Of a stretch of DNA of 64,000 bases, positions 22,538 through 34,240 are shown piece by piece; the first letter of the stretch is position 1, and every line of letters begins with the position of its first letter. Under the pieces are notes generated by a model, which saw only the letters and a program-made list of their open reading frames with translations, did no database searches and was not told the DNA's origin. Made by a program: the position numbers and the translations under genes. Source of the stretch: Xenopus tropicalis (lineage: Eukaryota > Chordata > Amphibia > Anura > Pipidae); NCBI RefSeq assembly GCF_000004195.4, contig NC_030684.2:68617392-68681391 (forward strand), read 5' to 3'.

Positions 22538-22789
22538 TACTGTTAGCAATCCACAAAAACCACTAGCACTTATTTGCAGGTGCAGCTTCTTAAACATCTC
22601 TTTTACATGGCTTTCTGGCTGTGAAGGAGAAGGTAGATGATGGGTGTGTACTATTCTATGTCCTTTCTTACTGGGGAGATATTTGCTTCATTCCTCTGCA
22701 GTGCTAAATGCTTAAGAAGATAGGTGCTGAAGCAATACAAAATCAATGTAAAAGTCTGCAGTTAATTCTTTATGAACATTGAATGTTTG

Positions 22790-23540
22790 TTTTTTTAACT
22801 CTTTATTTGTATTTTTTAACAAGTGAAACAGATTGTCGCACCTGTATTAGATTGGCTAATTTCTGGGCGTGATTTTTGAGTTTTGGGAATGGAAGACCCA
22901 GTAGAAATGTTAGAGGATCTAGCTGCAGATTTATCCCTAGTTGTGATTCCAAGAGAGCTGATACCATTTTCCAGTAGTCTCTTATAGCTGAGAATTTCCA
23001 GAATATATGATCTATTGTGCCTTCTTCTCCGCATTGTCTCCAGCATGTGGAGGGTGTGTTTGGATATATGGCATGCAGCCTTACAGGGGTCATATACCAA
23101 TGCATTAGGATTTTATAGTTTGTTTCTTTGTGTATAACACAGACTGAGGCTTTCCTAAGGTTGTCCCATATCTTACTCCATGTGATGAGTGGTAGTTCTT
23201 TTTCTATGATGTGTTCCCATCTGAGCATATAGTTATGTTTAACAAAGTCCTTTTTAGAGGGGGTAGTGAGTGAGTCATATATGCTGGATATGAGACCTCT
23301 TCTGGAAGTTCGGTTAGTAACAATAGGATCAAATGGAGAATGTTCCAGTGGTAGTTGGGTACCACCCAGTTGCTGTATGAAATGGTGGATCTGGGTGTAT
23401 TGGTATGACAGGCTGTTGGTAGTACCAAATTTTTTCTGAAGATCTTGAAATGTATATAGTTTGCGGGTTAACGCATTATAGAAGTCCCTAAGTTGTGTTA
23501 GGCCAAGGTTTTTTGAATGTTTTATTTGTAGATAAAGTAT
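22790..23540 (-). pseudogene. 5'-truncated L1 ORF2 3' fragment
   Basis: On the minus strand, 23,228-22,803 encodes an L1 ORF2 C-terminus homologous to the end of the 11.9-12.6 kb element. Shared features are 'KETNYKILMHWY.TPVRL' versus 'KESVYKMILNWY.TPVKL', and the CWR.CG.EGT..HI zinc-motif block. The last cysteine of the CX3CX7HX4C motif is replaced by Phe here. Upstream, 23,229-23,540 continues the homology in broken frames. The left edge is T-rich near 22,790, consistent with an A tail. A dead copy. Confidence 0.8.
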
Positions 23541-24324
23541 AGTTATTAATTTTGCAAATAAACGTTAGAGATAGTCTGGGTAACTAGCAAGGGCTTCTAT
23601 CACTCTACCGAGTAAATTAGCAGTGCATTGACCTTGAAGGATACCCAGTTAGGTAGTGAAAATCCTGGTGAGGCTAGGGTGGTCCTGGGGCCCCCATACA
23701 ATTCTTGGCAGATAGCAGTTAGAACAGTCAGTAAGAGGCCAGGGATCTATAAACAAATGCTGCCTTACTGAAACCTGTAAATGAGCCCTTATGTCCACAC
23801 ATATTGCCATATGGGTTTTGTCAAGTGTTTTGTTCATATATGTATTGGTTTAAGCCTGATTGTACCATCTGACCAGGAACAGAATAAATTGTTCTGTTCT
23901 ATAAAGTTTTTTTTGCTAGGCGCACAGTAACAATTCTACTGAAGGCTGCTTCTCATATGGAGTGTGTAGGTGTGTGTTGCCTAGCTTATTGAAAAGTTGA
24001 CATAATAATGGGCTACATTTAGTTTAGAACTTTGTTCAGTTTTCTCCAGATTTCTTCACAGATGGCAAAGTAATTTTTTCATGAGATGAAAATAAAAGAT
24101 GAACTTATTCTAGCTGATGATTCTCTATATAACTCTTAATTTTTAACTAATGTGTAAAATGCTTTCATCACAGGAAGTTCCTATGCAATACTGTAATGTT
24201 GCACTTGTGTAAATGCTAAGCAATGCTGACAGTTCTTTTCTGTGCATATATACAGTGTTCATAAACCTTTTTTCCAGGTCACCCAAAAATTAGTTTTAGC
24301 ATTACAGAGAAAAAGGGAATTAAT
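23541..24324. other. Intergenic DNA, no gene seen
   Basis: No gene or transposon terminus is recognised. Confidence 0.4.
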
Positions 24325-24382
24325 CCCTGTAATTCGCAACTTTCTAGATAATGGGTTTTTGGATATCAGATCCAATACCTGT
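24325..24382. repeat. Right-end fragment of the 'tatccagaa...tacctgta' MITE
   Basis: 'aattcgcaactttctagataatgggtttttggatatcagatccaatacctgta' (given here only as a locator; read 24,330-24,382) matches the right end of 49,722-50,053, where the same words occur in order. Only one end is present. Confidence 0.6.
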
Positions 24383-24584
24383 AACAGTCTCTGACAGATG
24401 GGACCTATATGGGATTCCGTATATGGGTAATAACCAAGAGAGTGAGTTACTCACCCACCGCTCCGAAGAAGGCTTTTCACCACCAACAATAGAAGTCGCC
24501 AATGGAAAGCCCTTCATATTGTTTCGGTTTCCGAAGTTGCCTGTAGGAGAAAACTTTGCATGACTTTGGAAACCGAAGTTACGT

Positions 24585-25887
24585 AGGGTTGAAAAAAGAC
24601 CAGAGTCCATCAAGTTCAACCCTTCCAAGTAAACCCAGCACACACAACCTATACACTCACATACATAAACTATATATACAAACATTAATACTGACTGTAG
24701 ATATTAGTATCACAATAGCCTTGCATACTATGCTTGTTCAAGAACTCATCCAGGCCCCTCTTAAAGGCATTAACAGAATCTGCCATTACAGCATCACTAG
24801 GAAGGGCATTTCACAACCTCACTGCCCTCACTGTGAAAAACCCCCTACGCTGCTTCAAATGGAAGCTCCGTTCCTCTAATCTAAAGGGGAGGCCTATAAA
24901 GGGACCTATAAAGAGGCAAAATTCTATTTTCATCCCTTGAGTCAATTCCCCTTTTTATACAAGACACCACTTTATTTGCCTTAGTAGCCACAGAATGACA
25001 CTGCTTGGAATTAGACAACTTGTTATCTACAAAAGCCCCCAGATCCTTCTCCATTAAGGATACCCCCAACAAACTACCATTCAGTAGATACTGTAGTTTG
25101 CGTTTATATTATTTCTACCAAAGTGCATAACGTTGCACTTGTCTACACTGAACCTCATTTTCCAGTTTGCTGCCCAGTTTTCCAATTTTGTCAAATCACT
25201 CTGCAAAGCGGCAGCATCCTGCATGGAACTTATAGTTTTGCACAATTTAGTGTCATCAGCAAAAATAGAGACAGTACTGTCTATGCCCACCTCCAGGTCA
25301 TTAATAAACAAGTTAAAAAGCAAAGGACCAAGGACTGTCCCCTGTGGTACTCCACTAACAACACTGGTCCAATTAGAAAATGTTCCATTTACCACCACTC
25401 TTTGTAATCTATCCTTCAGCCAGTTCTCTATCCAATTACAAATATTGTGTTCTAGGCCAATATTCCTTAATTTGATTATTAACCTTCTGTGAGGTACTGT
25501 ATCAAACGCTTTAGCAAAGTCAGCTGCCATTCCAGCATCGAGGTTCCTGCTCACCTCCTCATAAAAGGCAACTAAATTAGTCTGGCAAGATCTGTTACGC
25601 ATAAAACCATGCTGGCACAAACTTATAGTATTGTGAACTGCAATGTATTCAAGTGTTCTATCACTTATTACCCCTTCCAAAAGCTTTCCTACTACTGATG
25701 TCAGACTAACAGGCCTATAGTTTTCCGGCTGAGAACGGGATCCCTTTTTAAATAACGGTACCACATTAGCAATTCGCCAGTCTCTCGGCACCATGCCAGA
25801 CTTCAACGAATCCTGAAATATTAAGTGAAGAGGCTTGGCAATCACAGCGCTAAGCTCATTTAATACCCTGGGATAAATCCCATCCTA
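24585..25887 (-). pseudogene. CR1-type LINE: reverse transcriptase and 3' end, truncated and frameshifted
   Basis: Reading leftward from 25,887, the copy opens inside the reverse transcriptase at a 'DGIYPRVLNELSAVIAKPL' block typical of CR1. It then shows NYRPVSLTSVVGK, motif A DFAKAFDTVPH, motif B SGVPQGTVLGPLLF and motif C IFADDTKL. The frame is lost near 25,081 and resumes in another register (LGVSLMEKDLGAFVDNKL) to about 24,881. The end of the reading frame (24,700-24,880 region, KRGLDEFLNK) and the 3' UTR follow to about 24,585. The endonuclease half is missing, as in most 5'-truncated copies. Confidence 0.85.
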
Positions 25888-26574
25888 CACGGGCCGATAA
25901 GCTGCCGAATCGGTCCAAGCAGCAGCTCACAGCAACTCAACATACAGCTCAGTATGACAATTCTTATGGTGGATTCCATTCAGATATTTTGCATTTGCTT
26001 AAGAAACAGGTGTATTTAAATGCAACACTATCTGCTTTCTCACCTAATTCAAAACATTCTATTTGAAATTGCAGTGTAAAACCTGGTAGACCGCAATGCT
26101 ATAACTTCACTAAAAAGAGAGAATCTGTGAGAACCATTACATGTAAATAAAAAACTGATGCAGCTGAGTGTGTATGTGTGAAGAGGTAGGATCGTTCATC
26201 TGTAATTTTATTTAGGAATAAAAGTATTTGAAACTACACATTTATAAACAGTATTGCAGACCTTCATAAAACAATACCAGGTATTAGTATAATTATACAT
26301 TACTTGTTACTATGAATGAAGCATGTTGACAGATCCAACAGGAAGGATGGGAGAATACATGCTGACAAACTTGTTTTACTGGACCTAGGCAACCAATGGC
26401 AATGTTTTTGTAACGTCAAGGTAATGAGTAAGGCATTTTGCATATTTTATAAAGCTGAAGTACTTAGCACTCCTTATAATCTCAACTAGAATACCTGCCT
26501 GCTTTCAGGGTGCACTCTGCAATCTCATTTTCAATGCCTTTTTAAATTGGTTTTTGACAGCAACAATATACTAT
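25888..26574. other. Intergenic DNA with a short MITE scrap
   Basis: 'acacgggccgataagctgccgaatcggtcc' at 25,888-25,917 resembles the 'gataagctgccaaatcggtctgaag' part of the element at 37,995-38,326, so the CR1 copy may have landed next to or inside such an element. Nothing else is recognised. Confidence 0.4.
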
Positions 26575-26990
26575 TTAAAGGGGAAGGAAAGTCTAAGTAA
26601 CTGGGGGGTGCCAAAATGTTATGCACCCCCCAGTGACTTTAATTGCTTACCTTTTACCCTGGGCTGGTGCTCCTTTAGGAGAAAACAGCACCAGCCAGGG
26701 GCAGCTGCGTGCGAGTGTTTCCTCTTCCTTCTTTGCACACTTGCACATGTGCAGTAGAGTGAAAAGCCGAACTTTAACAAAAAAGCCGCTCCTTCACTCT
26801 ACCGTGCATGTGCAGGACCCGGGATTCAGAAGATAGAAGAAAAAAGGAAGAGGAAACACTTAGCTACCCCGGGCTGATGCAGTTTTCTCCTAACAGGAGC
26901 ACCAGCCCAACGAAAACAAGTAAAGTCTCTGGGGCTGCCTAACTTTTGGCACCCCCCCCCCAGTGATTTTTAGATTTCCTTCTCCTTTAA
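26575..26990. mobile_element. T2-type hairpin MITE, copy 2
   Basis: It starts 'ttaaaggggaaggaaagtc' and ends 'gatttccttctcctttaa'. It shares the inner words 'ggtgccaaaatgtta', 'agtgactttaattgcttacc' and the 'gagtgaaaagccgaacttt' centre with 9,594-10,015. Confidence 0.85.
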
Positions 26991-27028
26991 TTGAATGTTT
27001 ATTATGTAATGATTATATAGGTTTTCTG

Positions 27029-27262
27029 TATGTGTGCCATACTCTGCCTGCCCTATGCTGCCTGTGTGTGCCATACTCTTCCTTCCCTATGCTGCCTGTG
27101 TGTGCACCTCACTCTACCTGCCCTACCCTGCCTGTGTGTCCCATACTCTGCCTTCCATATGCTGTCTGTGTGTGCCATACTCTGCCTGACCTATGCTGCT
27201 TGTGTGTATGGCACACACAGGCAGCATAGGGCAGGCAGAGTATGGCACACACAGGCAGCATA
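27029..27262. repeat. Minisatellite, 34-bp unit, direct then inverted
   Basis: About five direct copies of a 34-base unit ('tgtgtgccatactctgcctg' plus 'ccctatgctgcc') are followed by about one and a half copies in the opposite orientation ('ggcagcatagggcaggcaga...'). The array can fold as a large hairpin. The repeating open frames it creates on both strands are not genes. Confidence 0.85.
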
Positions 27263-27400
27263 CAGTGACACAATGCTGGCACTGCTCCTACAGTCTGTCT
27301 GAGATGTGAACATCTGAACAATGTGGGGGCTTCCAGTCTGAGCCTGAGGTGTGAACAATGAGGGGGTGAAAAATGCAGGGATTAAAAAGTGTGAACAGTA

Positions 27401-28213
27401 ACAAGCACAAAAAACAATAGACACATTCATATGGGGAGGAAAGAAACCAAGAATAAAACGGAAATACATGCAACAACATACGCAAGTACGCAAGCTATGT
27501 GGAATCTCCCCTCCAGCCACAAACACTAGCTAGACATAGAAAAGGAAAAAAATCAAACACTTACTCTACAGCATTTAATGTGGACCAATCACCCCTACAA
27601 ACAGTAAAAAATAAGTGTATACCACACAACAATCACAGCATTAAAAATCTGGACCCAACTTAAAAACAGGAACCATATCCACATTTTCCCAGCAAAACTC
27701 ACCCAACCTCAAAACCTTGGAAACAATAATCCCGGATCTATCCATCAACAAATGTGAACAATTAGGCATGAAGAACCTATCACAAAGCGGGACAAAGGAA
27801 AGGCCTATCCAAAATACAGTATATAAAATGCTACTAGTCCAACAAAGCAGTGAAAAACCAGCACATATCCAGAAATGGGAAAGCGACCTCAATACAGCAT
27901 TCACAACAACTCAATGGCTCCAAACAAGCAATGCAGCCTACAAATATTCCAATGCACTAACCACATAGAAATTACGCAAAGAAACAAAGACAAAAAAAAC
28001 AGTAACCAACAAACCTTAAATACCACCATAACAAATCAATGACAGCAGAAGAACCACCCAGGTCTTGTAGCCAAAAACAACAACAACCATGGACAATCCC
28101 TCCCCACCAGAAATCCCCCCCTTCCCTCACTTACCTCCTACTCTCCTTCAGTTCTTCTCTATTTCCTTCGTGTTACCTAGAAAAATCAATAAAAATCTCA
28201 AATGTAAAAAAAA
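27401..28213 (+). mobile_element. 5'-truncated L1-type LINE 3' end with 17-bp target duplication, 813 bp
   Basis: The word aaaaagtgtgaacagta flanks it at 27,384-27,400 and 28,214-28,230. The right edge is an A run after 'aataaaaatctcaaatgt', i.e. the 3' end of a + strand retrotransposed copy. Inside, 27,717-27,968 reads as a fragment resembling an L1 ORF2 C-terminal region (HIQKWESDLN.AFTTTQWL, compare NWEAELSTTLTLDQWEDIW in the 12 kb element). Dead copy. It is a different family from the 11.6-17.3 kb element, judging by its 3' UTR. Confidence 0.75.
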
Positions 28214-28639
28214 AAAAAGTGTGAACAGTACAGTGATTGATATGTTTAAACAATACAAATGTTTACAGCCTGAATCTGAGGTGTGAACCATGCAGGAGGC
28301 CAGTTAATCTCAGACATTCTATTATTATTCTAGTGGGGGGGTGTGGGAGCGTTGTGTGTTACTGATGGACAAAGACTCCAAAGGTGCGGGGAGCGGAGCG
28401 GAGAATGTGCCACTAGTAACCCAGCGGGGAGCAGACGGGGGACGCATGCGCAGTAGAGATGGTGAGGGAAAGGGCAAGCATGTAGTTTGTAGTAAGTGTA
28501 TCTCTGTAAATCTTTCATTAGGCAAGCCAGAAATATAGCGTTTTTACACAGCAATAGGAGTACTATTTAATAGTGTGCTTAATAGATTTTGACTTTCCTT
28601 GTCCTTTAACAGGCAGCCATGGTAGAGAGCTTAAGTGAG
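28214..28639. repeat. Continuation of the repeat interrupted by the L1 insertion
   Basis: 'gcctgaatctgaggtgtgaaccatgcagg' after the insertion resembles 'gtctgagcctgaggtgtgaacaatgaggg' before it (27,338-27,370). The stretch ends with 'gactttccttgtcctttaac' near 28,590-28,611, a T2-like right end. The whole of 26,991-28,611 may be one larger element containing the minisatellite; its left end is not certain. Confidence 0.4.
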
Positions 28640-29300
28640 GCTGAACAGGTTCCCTCTTAGGTGAGAGCAGGAGTATCCTGGCAGCAGAGTTTAAGATTGA
28701 ATGCAGGGGAGAAAGTTGGGAGTCTTGGAGGCTGGTTAGTAGGAGATCGCAGTAATCTAAGCAGGAAAGGATAAGGGCATGGATTAGTGTTTTAGCTCTT
28801 ACTTGTGAAAGAAAGGGCGTATCTTGGCAATATTGCGGATGAAAAAGCGTCAGGTTTTGGCGGTATTATTAATATGGTTAGAGAAGGAGAGTGACTGGTC
28901 AAAGATAACCCCAAGGCAGCGTGCTGAATTAACAGGGTTAATTGTCATCCGTCAATAAGTAATGGTGAAATGAAGAGTAGGGCTAGGTTTGGGTGGGAAG
29001 ACCATGATCTCTGTTTTAGCTAGGTTAAGTTTGAGGTGGCATTGGTTCATCCATAAGGAGATAGCTAGGAGGCAGTTAGCAATCTGGGTTTGAACATAAG
29101 TGGTTAGTGCAGGGGTGTCTAAATACCTGGATGTCATCTGCATATAGGTGATATTTAAGACCAAAAGAAGAAATAAGCTCTCCTAAAGAGAGAGTGTACA
29201 GGGAGAACAGCAAAGGATCAAGCACAGAGCCCTAAGGCACTCCCACACTAAGCTGAACCGGGGTGGAGGATTTGTTCCCCACTTAAGCATTAAGTCCCCA
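28640..29300 (-). pseudogene. L2-type LINE reverse transcriptase fragment
   Basis: On the minus strand, 29,164-28,952 encodes the thumb-side region of an L2-like reverse transcriptase, with 'ISLWMNQCHLKLNLAKTEIM' preceded by a decayed YADD-box region ('ITYMQMT'). The continuation to 28,640 is in broken frames. Interspersed-repeat remains only. Confidence 0.7.
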
Positions 29301-29370
29301 CTTATTGGTTTAAAGTCTGGTCAGGAGCCTAACAGAGCAAATAACAAGGGTACAGCTAATTATCAATGTA

Positions 29371-30080
29371 TTAAGCTGGTCACACACTGCCAGACCAGCA
29401 CATTTGGTGAGGTCACCAAATGAGGGGATCTGGTTCTGATTTGTCCACCCACATGCTAGGCAAACTTGGGTTGATCCAATCATTTTTCTCCATGCAGAGG
29501 GGCCTATAGCCTTGTCGGATGAGGACCACATTAACATGCTAATGGGGCCCTTGTTGGACAGGAAAATAAAACCTGCCCAGTTGATACATGGACATTTTTG
29601 GCTAGATATTGTTTGGGCAGGCCCATCAGAGGGCCCCATAGATGGGCCAATAAGCTGCTGACTTGATCTGGAAAGACTCAGTCAACAGCTTTAAGTGGCC
29701 CGTTTATGGCCATATTTGGTCAGTCACAATTTAGTTGCACTACAGATCTTACCCTAACTGACCTTCTAGCTGAGTTTTCAGGGGTATTTCAAAAAGTAAA
29801 TAGGCATTATTACAAAATCTCACCCTCAATCTGGCCATATATTATGGTGATATGTGCATCTAAGGTGGGCAAAATCCGGACTAAATGATTGGGTCATAAT
29901 GACAGGGACACAGGCCATCTGTGCGAGGCCACAAGCTAATGAGGTACTTGTTCCAACGGGAAAATAAAACCCACTCAAGTGGCATCTGGATGATTCTCCG
30001 ACAGATATTGGTTGGGTATACATACACATGCAGATAAGCTGCCAAATTGGTCTGAAGGGGTTGAATCAGCAGTTAAATCT
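29371..30080. repeat. Decayed copies of the 'ggtggccatacacg' MITE family, two in a row
   Basis: Words such as 'taagctggtcacacactgcc', 'gaggaccacattaacatgct', 'agagggccccatagatgggcc' and 'gataagctgccaaattggtctg' recur in the clearer copy at 37,995-38,326. Ends near 29,371, about 29,700 and about 30,060 suggest two adjacent or nested copies. Boundaries are approximate. Confidence 0.5.
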
Positions 30081-30157
30081 ACATACTCTTTGCCACTGCT
30101 TTCAGCATCTGTGAGGGGACAGCTATATTGCAACTGCTCTGAAAAGCCTTTTGTCTT

Positions 30158-30460
30158 AAAGGACATTTCCACCTAAAAAAATACTTTTTTTTTGCCTAAT
30201 AACAGAATTCTAAGCAACTTTGCAATATACAGTACAATTATTATAAATTTGTAATGATTTTTAAGTTATTTGTATATTACTACTATTAAAAGCAGTGTTA
30301 TCTATCTTTCTCTGCCCTGGTGGCACTGACTTTTAAAACAATTTAACACAAGCCAGCAGATTGACATCTGTCTTTGCTGCAGGAGACTGATCTGTGCAAC
30401 ATTTTTTAATGCTGCTTTCAATAGCAATTACATTTACAAATAACTTTTACTATCAAGCAT
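30158..30460. repeat. T2-type MITE, left-end copy
   Basis: 'ttaaaggacatttccaccta' and 'ttctaagcaactttgcaatata' match the left part of the element at 42,134-42,559. The right end is not found, so the copy is truncated or diverged. Confidence 0.55.
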
Positions 30461-31389
30461 GTCTTTGTCTGTATAGCCCCATACTTTCACTTGATATTTC
30501 CACAATACATTGTTGGTATAAGAAAAAAGAAAACTATTAGATATTACCCTTATTAATTTTTTTGAAATGTTAAAATTCCCTTGCAATTATGCACTTTTCC
30601 ATCATTCATTATTTATAAAAAATGCAGCTCCTGGGAATTAAAGCAAGGGCAGGAAGCATCCATAACAGTTAAGATACAATTTGACTGTGTCCAGTTATCA
30701 TTTTAGCTTTTCAGTTGACAAATCTCTAAGTGTGGGTAAATAAGTACTTTCCCACCGTTACCATAGCATTTTACATGCAGTGCTGCAGGGTTGGTTACAA
30801 ATGGAAAAGCACTGGTGAGTTCAGCACACTAAACAAGATCCTGTGCTGCCTGCTTATTCTCCACCTTGCTTTATGAGCGTTTCGGGTACATGTATCAACT
30901 ACAAAATAAAACATAGAAAAGATGAGCTTGCATCCAGCAACCCAAGAGTAAATACTTTTCAGATATGCTTCAGCAGGAAACACAAAGCAATGAAAACAAA
31001 TGTTTGGGTTGTCTCACTGCAATGAGGCAATAAGGTGTTTTTCTTTTGTTGCTTATATCAAATAATATTTTGTTTTTATGAGATTAAATGGTTTGCAGTG
31101 CCTCACCTGAAGGAGAACATCAGCATTTCATAATTATACTTTTCCCCTTTACAAAACTTCACAACAATGTAGCACTTCTAGGATTAGGTTTTCTAGTTTT
31201 GCAGTGTTGAACCTTTTCAGATATCATGCTAGACTTTAATTTAAATGAACTGAATGCTTGCACAGAAGGGTGTGATAGCTGAATGTGAGAATGTGCCTAA
31301 GGATTGGCAGAGTTTCCAAAACAAAATAGAATGCACACCAGAAAGATCATTGTTGTGTATTTAAGGTCAGCCCATGAGAAACTGCAAAT
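30461..31389. other. Intergenic DNA, no gene seen
   Basis: No supported gene or transposon terminus. Confidence 0.45.
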
Positions 31390-31394
31390 TAGGG

Positions 31395-31596
31395 GCAAGC
31401 AAGGTCGGACTGGGGGGGTGCAGGGTCCCCTGCAGGGGGATGGAGACTGGCGGCTCAGGGCTCTCTCATTTTCTGAGAGAGGAAGTGTAATACTGAAGAA
31501 CATGTTTACAAAAAAGGAGATAAGAAATCATGTGTTTCTTTTGATAGAGGACTCTGATAAAGCTTAATTAGTTTTTACCTTTCCTTCTCCTTCAAT
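31395..31596. repeat. Right half of the T2-type MITE seen at 3,341-3,840
   Basis: Shared words are 'ttttctgagagag', 'catgtgtttcttttgatagag', 'gcttaattagtttttacc' and the terminal 'ctttccttctcctt'. The left half is missing. Confidence 0.65.
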
Positions 31597-31599
31597 TAA

Positions 31600-32105
31600 A
31601 TAAGTAGGCTTTTGGCAGAAAGCCCAGCATACTCAACAGTCAACACTTGCACTTAAGGGCCTATGATTAAGTGCTGGGTAAGCATGAAATGCATTAGGAA
31701 TTATATGTAAGGGGTTGCTATTGTTTTTTAATGGACTGAAATAAATGTGTACAATTTTTAACTAATTATGAGTGGTATTTGAGCTTATAATTTGTGTTTA
31801 ACGCCAGCACTTAAATACAACTAATAAAATAAATAGGTCTCCTGGGGGAATTGAGACTTACAGCTTAAAGGGCAATTTAAGCTTCATCAGCAATACTGCA
31901 ATAACACATAAAACAAGACCCCAAAACCCAGAAAAATGTAATGAAACTTGCATACATAACCTGCCAAATTTTGTAAAATGGGAGTGGTATTTAAGGGGTG
32001 TGGTCACAGAAAACGTGTGTGGTCACAAAATTTTCGCCACTAGTAGTGCAGCATCTCTTTTTGTCCCTCTTTACATTTTTCAAATGTTGGGAGGTATGGA
32101 CTAGC
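31600..32105. repeat. Ancient dispersed repeat, empty-site copy
   Basis: Same repeat as 4,781-5,440 but without the palindromic MITE: 'gagacttacagcttaaagggcaattta' reads straight through the point where the other copy holds 338 inserted bases. Confidence 0.7.
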
Positions 32106-33599
32106 ATTCTGGAAACTGTGGCAAAGGCGAAAGTTGCATAGTCCTTGCGGATATTGCCCTGGCTGGAGCTGAATTTAGACACAGGTCCAGACTGAAAATC
32201 TAGAATTTCCAAACTGCGGTTCGTGTGTGCCTGGGCACAAGTAACACCCTGGTATAGGCCTTTGTGTACTTGATTTGCCCATACTGTATCTCAGTCCAGA
32301 CATGCCAGTACTGCAGCAATTGCTATTGTTTTTATTGTGTGCTGCTTACTCTGTTAAAATAAAATAACTTTTTAGGATCCATTAAAACTGTGCCCCCCCC
32401 ATTGGCAAAATGTTGTAAAGTATAGAATACCCTCTACCGAACTAATTTATAGAAACAACTGGCAGCCTTCAGAAGACACAGAGGCCTGTTTCATAATTTT
32501 CTAATATAAAATGTATTTTTTTTCATCTAAAAATGGTATTTCAACACAATTGACTAATTTTTCTATTTTTGAAAAATGGCTTAATCCACTCCATGTGCCT
32601 GCACCTGGGCTGATGCAATGGCTTCGAGTGCCAGCACATCAAGAAGCTTTATGGAGCCAGGCACACAGCTGCAATGAGGTAAACTGAGAAACTCACCTTA
32701 GGTGGCAATGCCCCTCAAGTTACCAGGGGCACCAATTGCGCTTCCTGCACTAGCGATGCAACCCCCCTCAACCCGTGCTGAAACTCCATCAGCAGTTGCA
32801 AAAAGTGATAGGGGTTGGCATTGAATGCAGCTGTCTGAGCTATTCCTTTGTTCTTAGGTGTGCAATTTTGTTTGTTTAATAAGAAGCTTCATAGATTTAC
32901 TCTAACGAAGTTTATGGAAGCATATGTGAATTTTTTTATTTACTTTTAGGAAAATCTATGCCCTATGAGGCTTGGCACACTGAAAACAACAAAACTGGTG
33001 GACTGAGCACTATCAGGGTTGAGGCATTTGCTGTTTTAGGCAATGAATGGACAATTGCAGGCATTTTTGCCAACCATGGAGCTGGAAACCTTTAGGAGAT
33101 AAAACACCAGACTTTAGTTATTTCTGTCTGTTCTACTCGGGATTTTGGCCACAGTTTCAAACATGTGTGCCGTTTTGACCTGGCCATACACTTGAGTTTA
33201 TACCTGGTATGTGATTATTTTCATTGCATTTGCGAGATTATTTATGCTGCCAGACTAGAATTAGGCACCTACAATGGATTTCAATTTGCCCAAATAAAGC
33301 AGGGACAAAGGAAACTGTATGCAGGGAGCCACGTTGTTACGAATAACTGGTGACAACTCACAGCCAAGAGGTTCTGCAGTGCCAAAGAGACGGCTAAAGT
33401 GATAAAAGGAAAGTAATGTACTGCCCCACTAAAAAGAATTGAATTTTAGCGAAAAACGCAACCATCCTGCGGCTGGTGCTTACACCCATCCCTATTAACT
33501 TGACCATCAGCAGGAGGTACAATAATGACCTTCCCGGCAAGAGCCTGTTTCACACAGTAATCTGCTCACTGCAGATTACCCAGCACCTCAAGCGGTGAA
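32106..33599. other. Intergenic DNA upstream of INTS6L; minor repeat relics
   Basis: The segment 32,580-32,840 has the word 'gaggtaaactgagaaactcacc', similar to 11,370-11,395, and may be a diverged relative of that inverted repeat. Otherwise nothing is recognised before the CpG-rich promoter zone. Confidence 0.4.
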
Positions 33600-34129
33600 A
33601 CGGAAAAAACATGGCGGCCGTGCAGTTGAACTACATTTCCCTGAACTCCACGCGGAGCTAAAATAAATAAATAAATCCATTCCCCGCCTTTCCTCGTTAA
33701 TATGCAAGGGCTGGCCGCCGCATGGAACCAATAGCAGGGCACAGCGATCACATGCCGCGCTAGTCGGGTTTTGGCTAAGATAATCATGAATATGCTAATT
33801 GCGACTGGGGCTTGCCAGCCAATACGGCGGCGGGGCGGTCACATGGTGCGCTGGTAGAGGTTAGGAAGAGAAGTTATCTATCAGTGAACACTGTACAGAG
33901 ACTCAGAGCTCAAGTGAGCTGTACGGGGGTAGCCCGTTCTTGGGGGCCGGGGACCCACACAACATATCGTTCCCTCTACTGAGACAGGGGTCCAATTTTA
34001 CCGTCCCACCAAACAAACTCCACATAGCCAGCAAGATACCCCAGGGTGTGGGCACAATAAACCACCGCAGCGCCAGGGTAGCCCAGGCTGGCGGATCCAT
34101 CGGGTTTCCGCCTATAGTATGCGCTGAAA
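33600..34129 (+). promoter_or_regulatory. CpG-rich promoter and 5' UTR of INTS6L
   Basis: The region is CpG-rich and lies directly upstream of the INTS6L start. Motifs: a YY1-like site 'aacatggcggcc' at 33,609-33,620, CCAAT boxes at 33,728-33,732 and 33,819-33,823, and a GC box 'ggggcgg' at 33,832-33,838. There is no convincing TATA box, consistent with a housekeeping CpG promoter. The transcription start is probably between about 33,850 and 34,000, but cannot be fixed from sequence. An in-frame stop (TAG, 34,115-34,117) precedes the ATG. Confidence 0.65.
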
Positions 34130-34240
34130 ATGCCTATCTTACTTTTCCTCATAGACACGTCCGCCTCTATGAACCAGCGCACTTATTTGGGTACCACCTA
34201 TCTGGATATTGCCAAAGGCGCGGTAGAGATATTTATGAAG
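34130..34240 (+). CDS. INTS6L: INTS6L coding exon 1 (residues 1-37)
   Basis: Encodes [13 protein letters not shown]..., the first strand of the VWA domain with the MIDAS DxSxS motif. Ends at an AAG codon before a GTAACA donor, phase 0. Confidence 0.95.

Noticed and set aside
27029..27262. A CRISPR-like array
   Set aside because: The repeats are contiguous with no unique spacers, in a vertebrate genome; it is a minisatellite.
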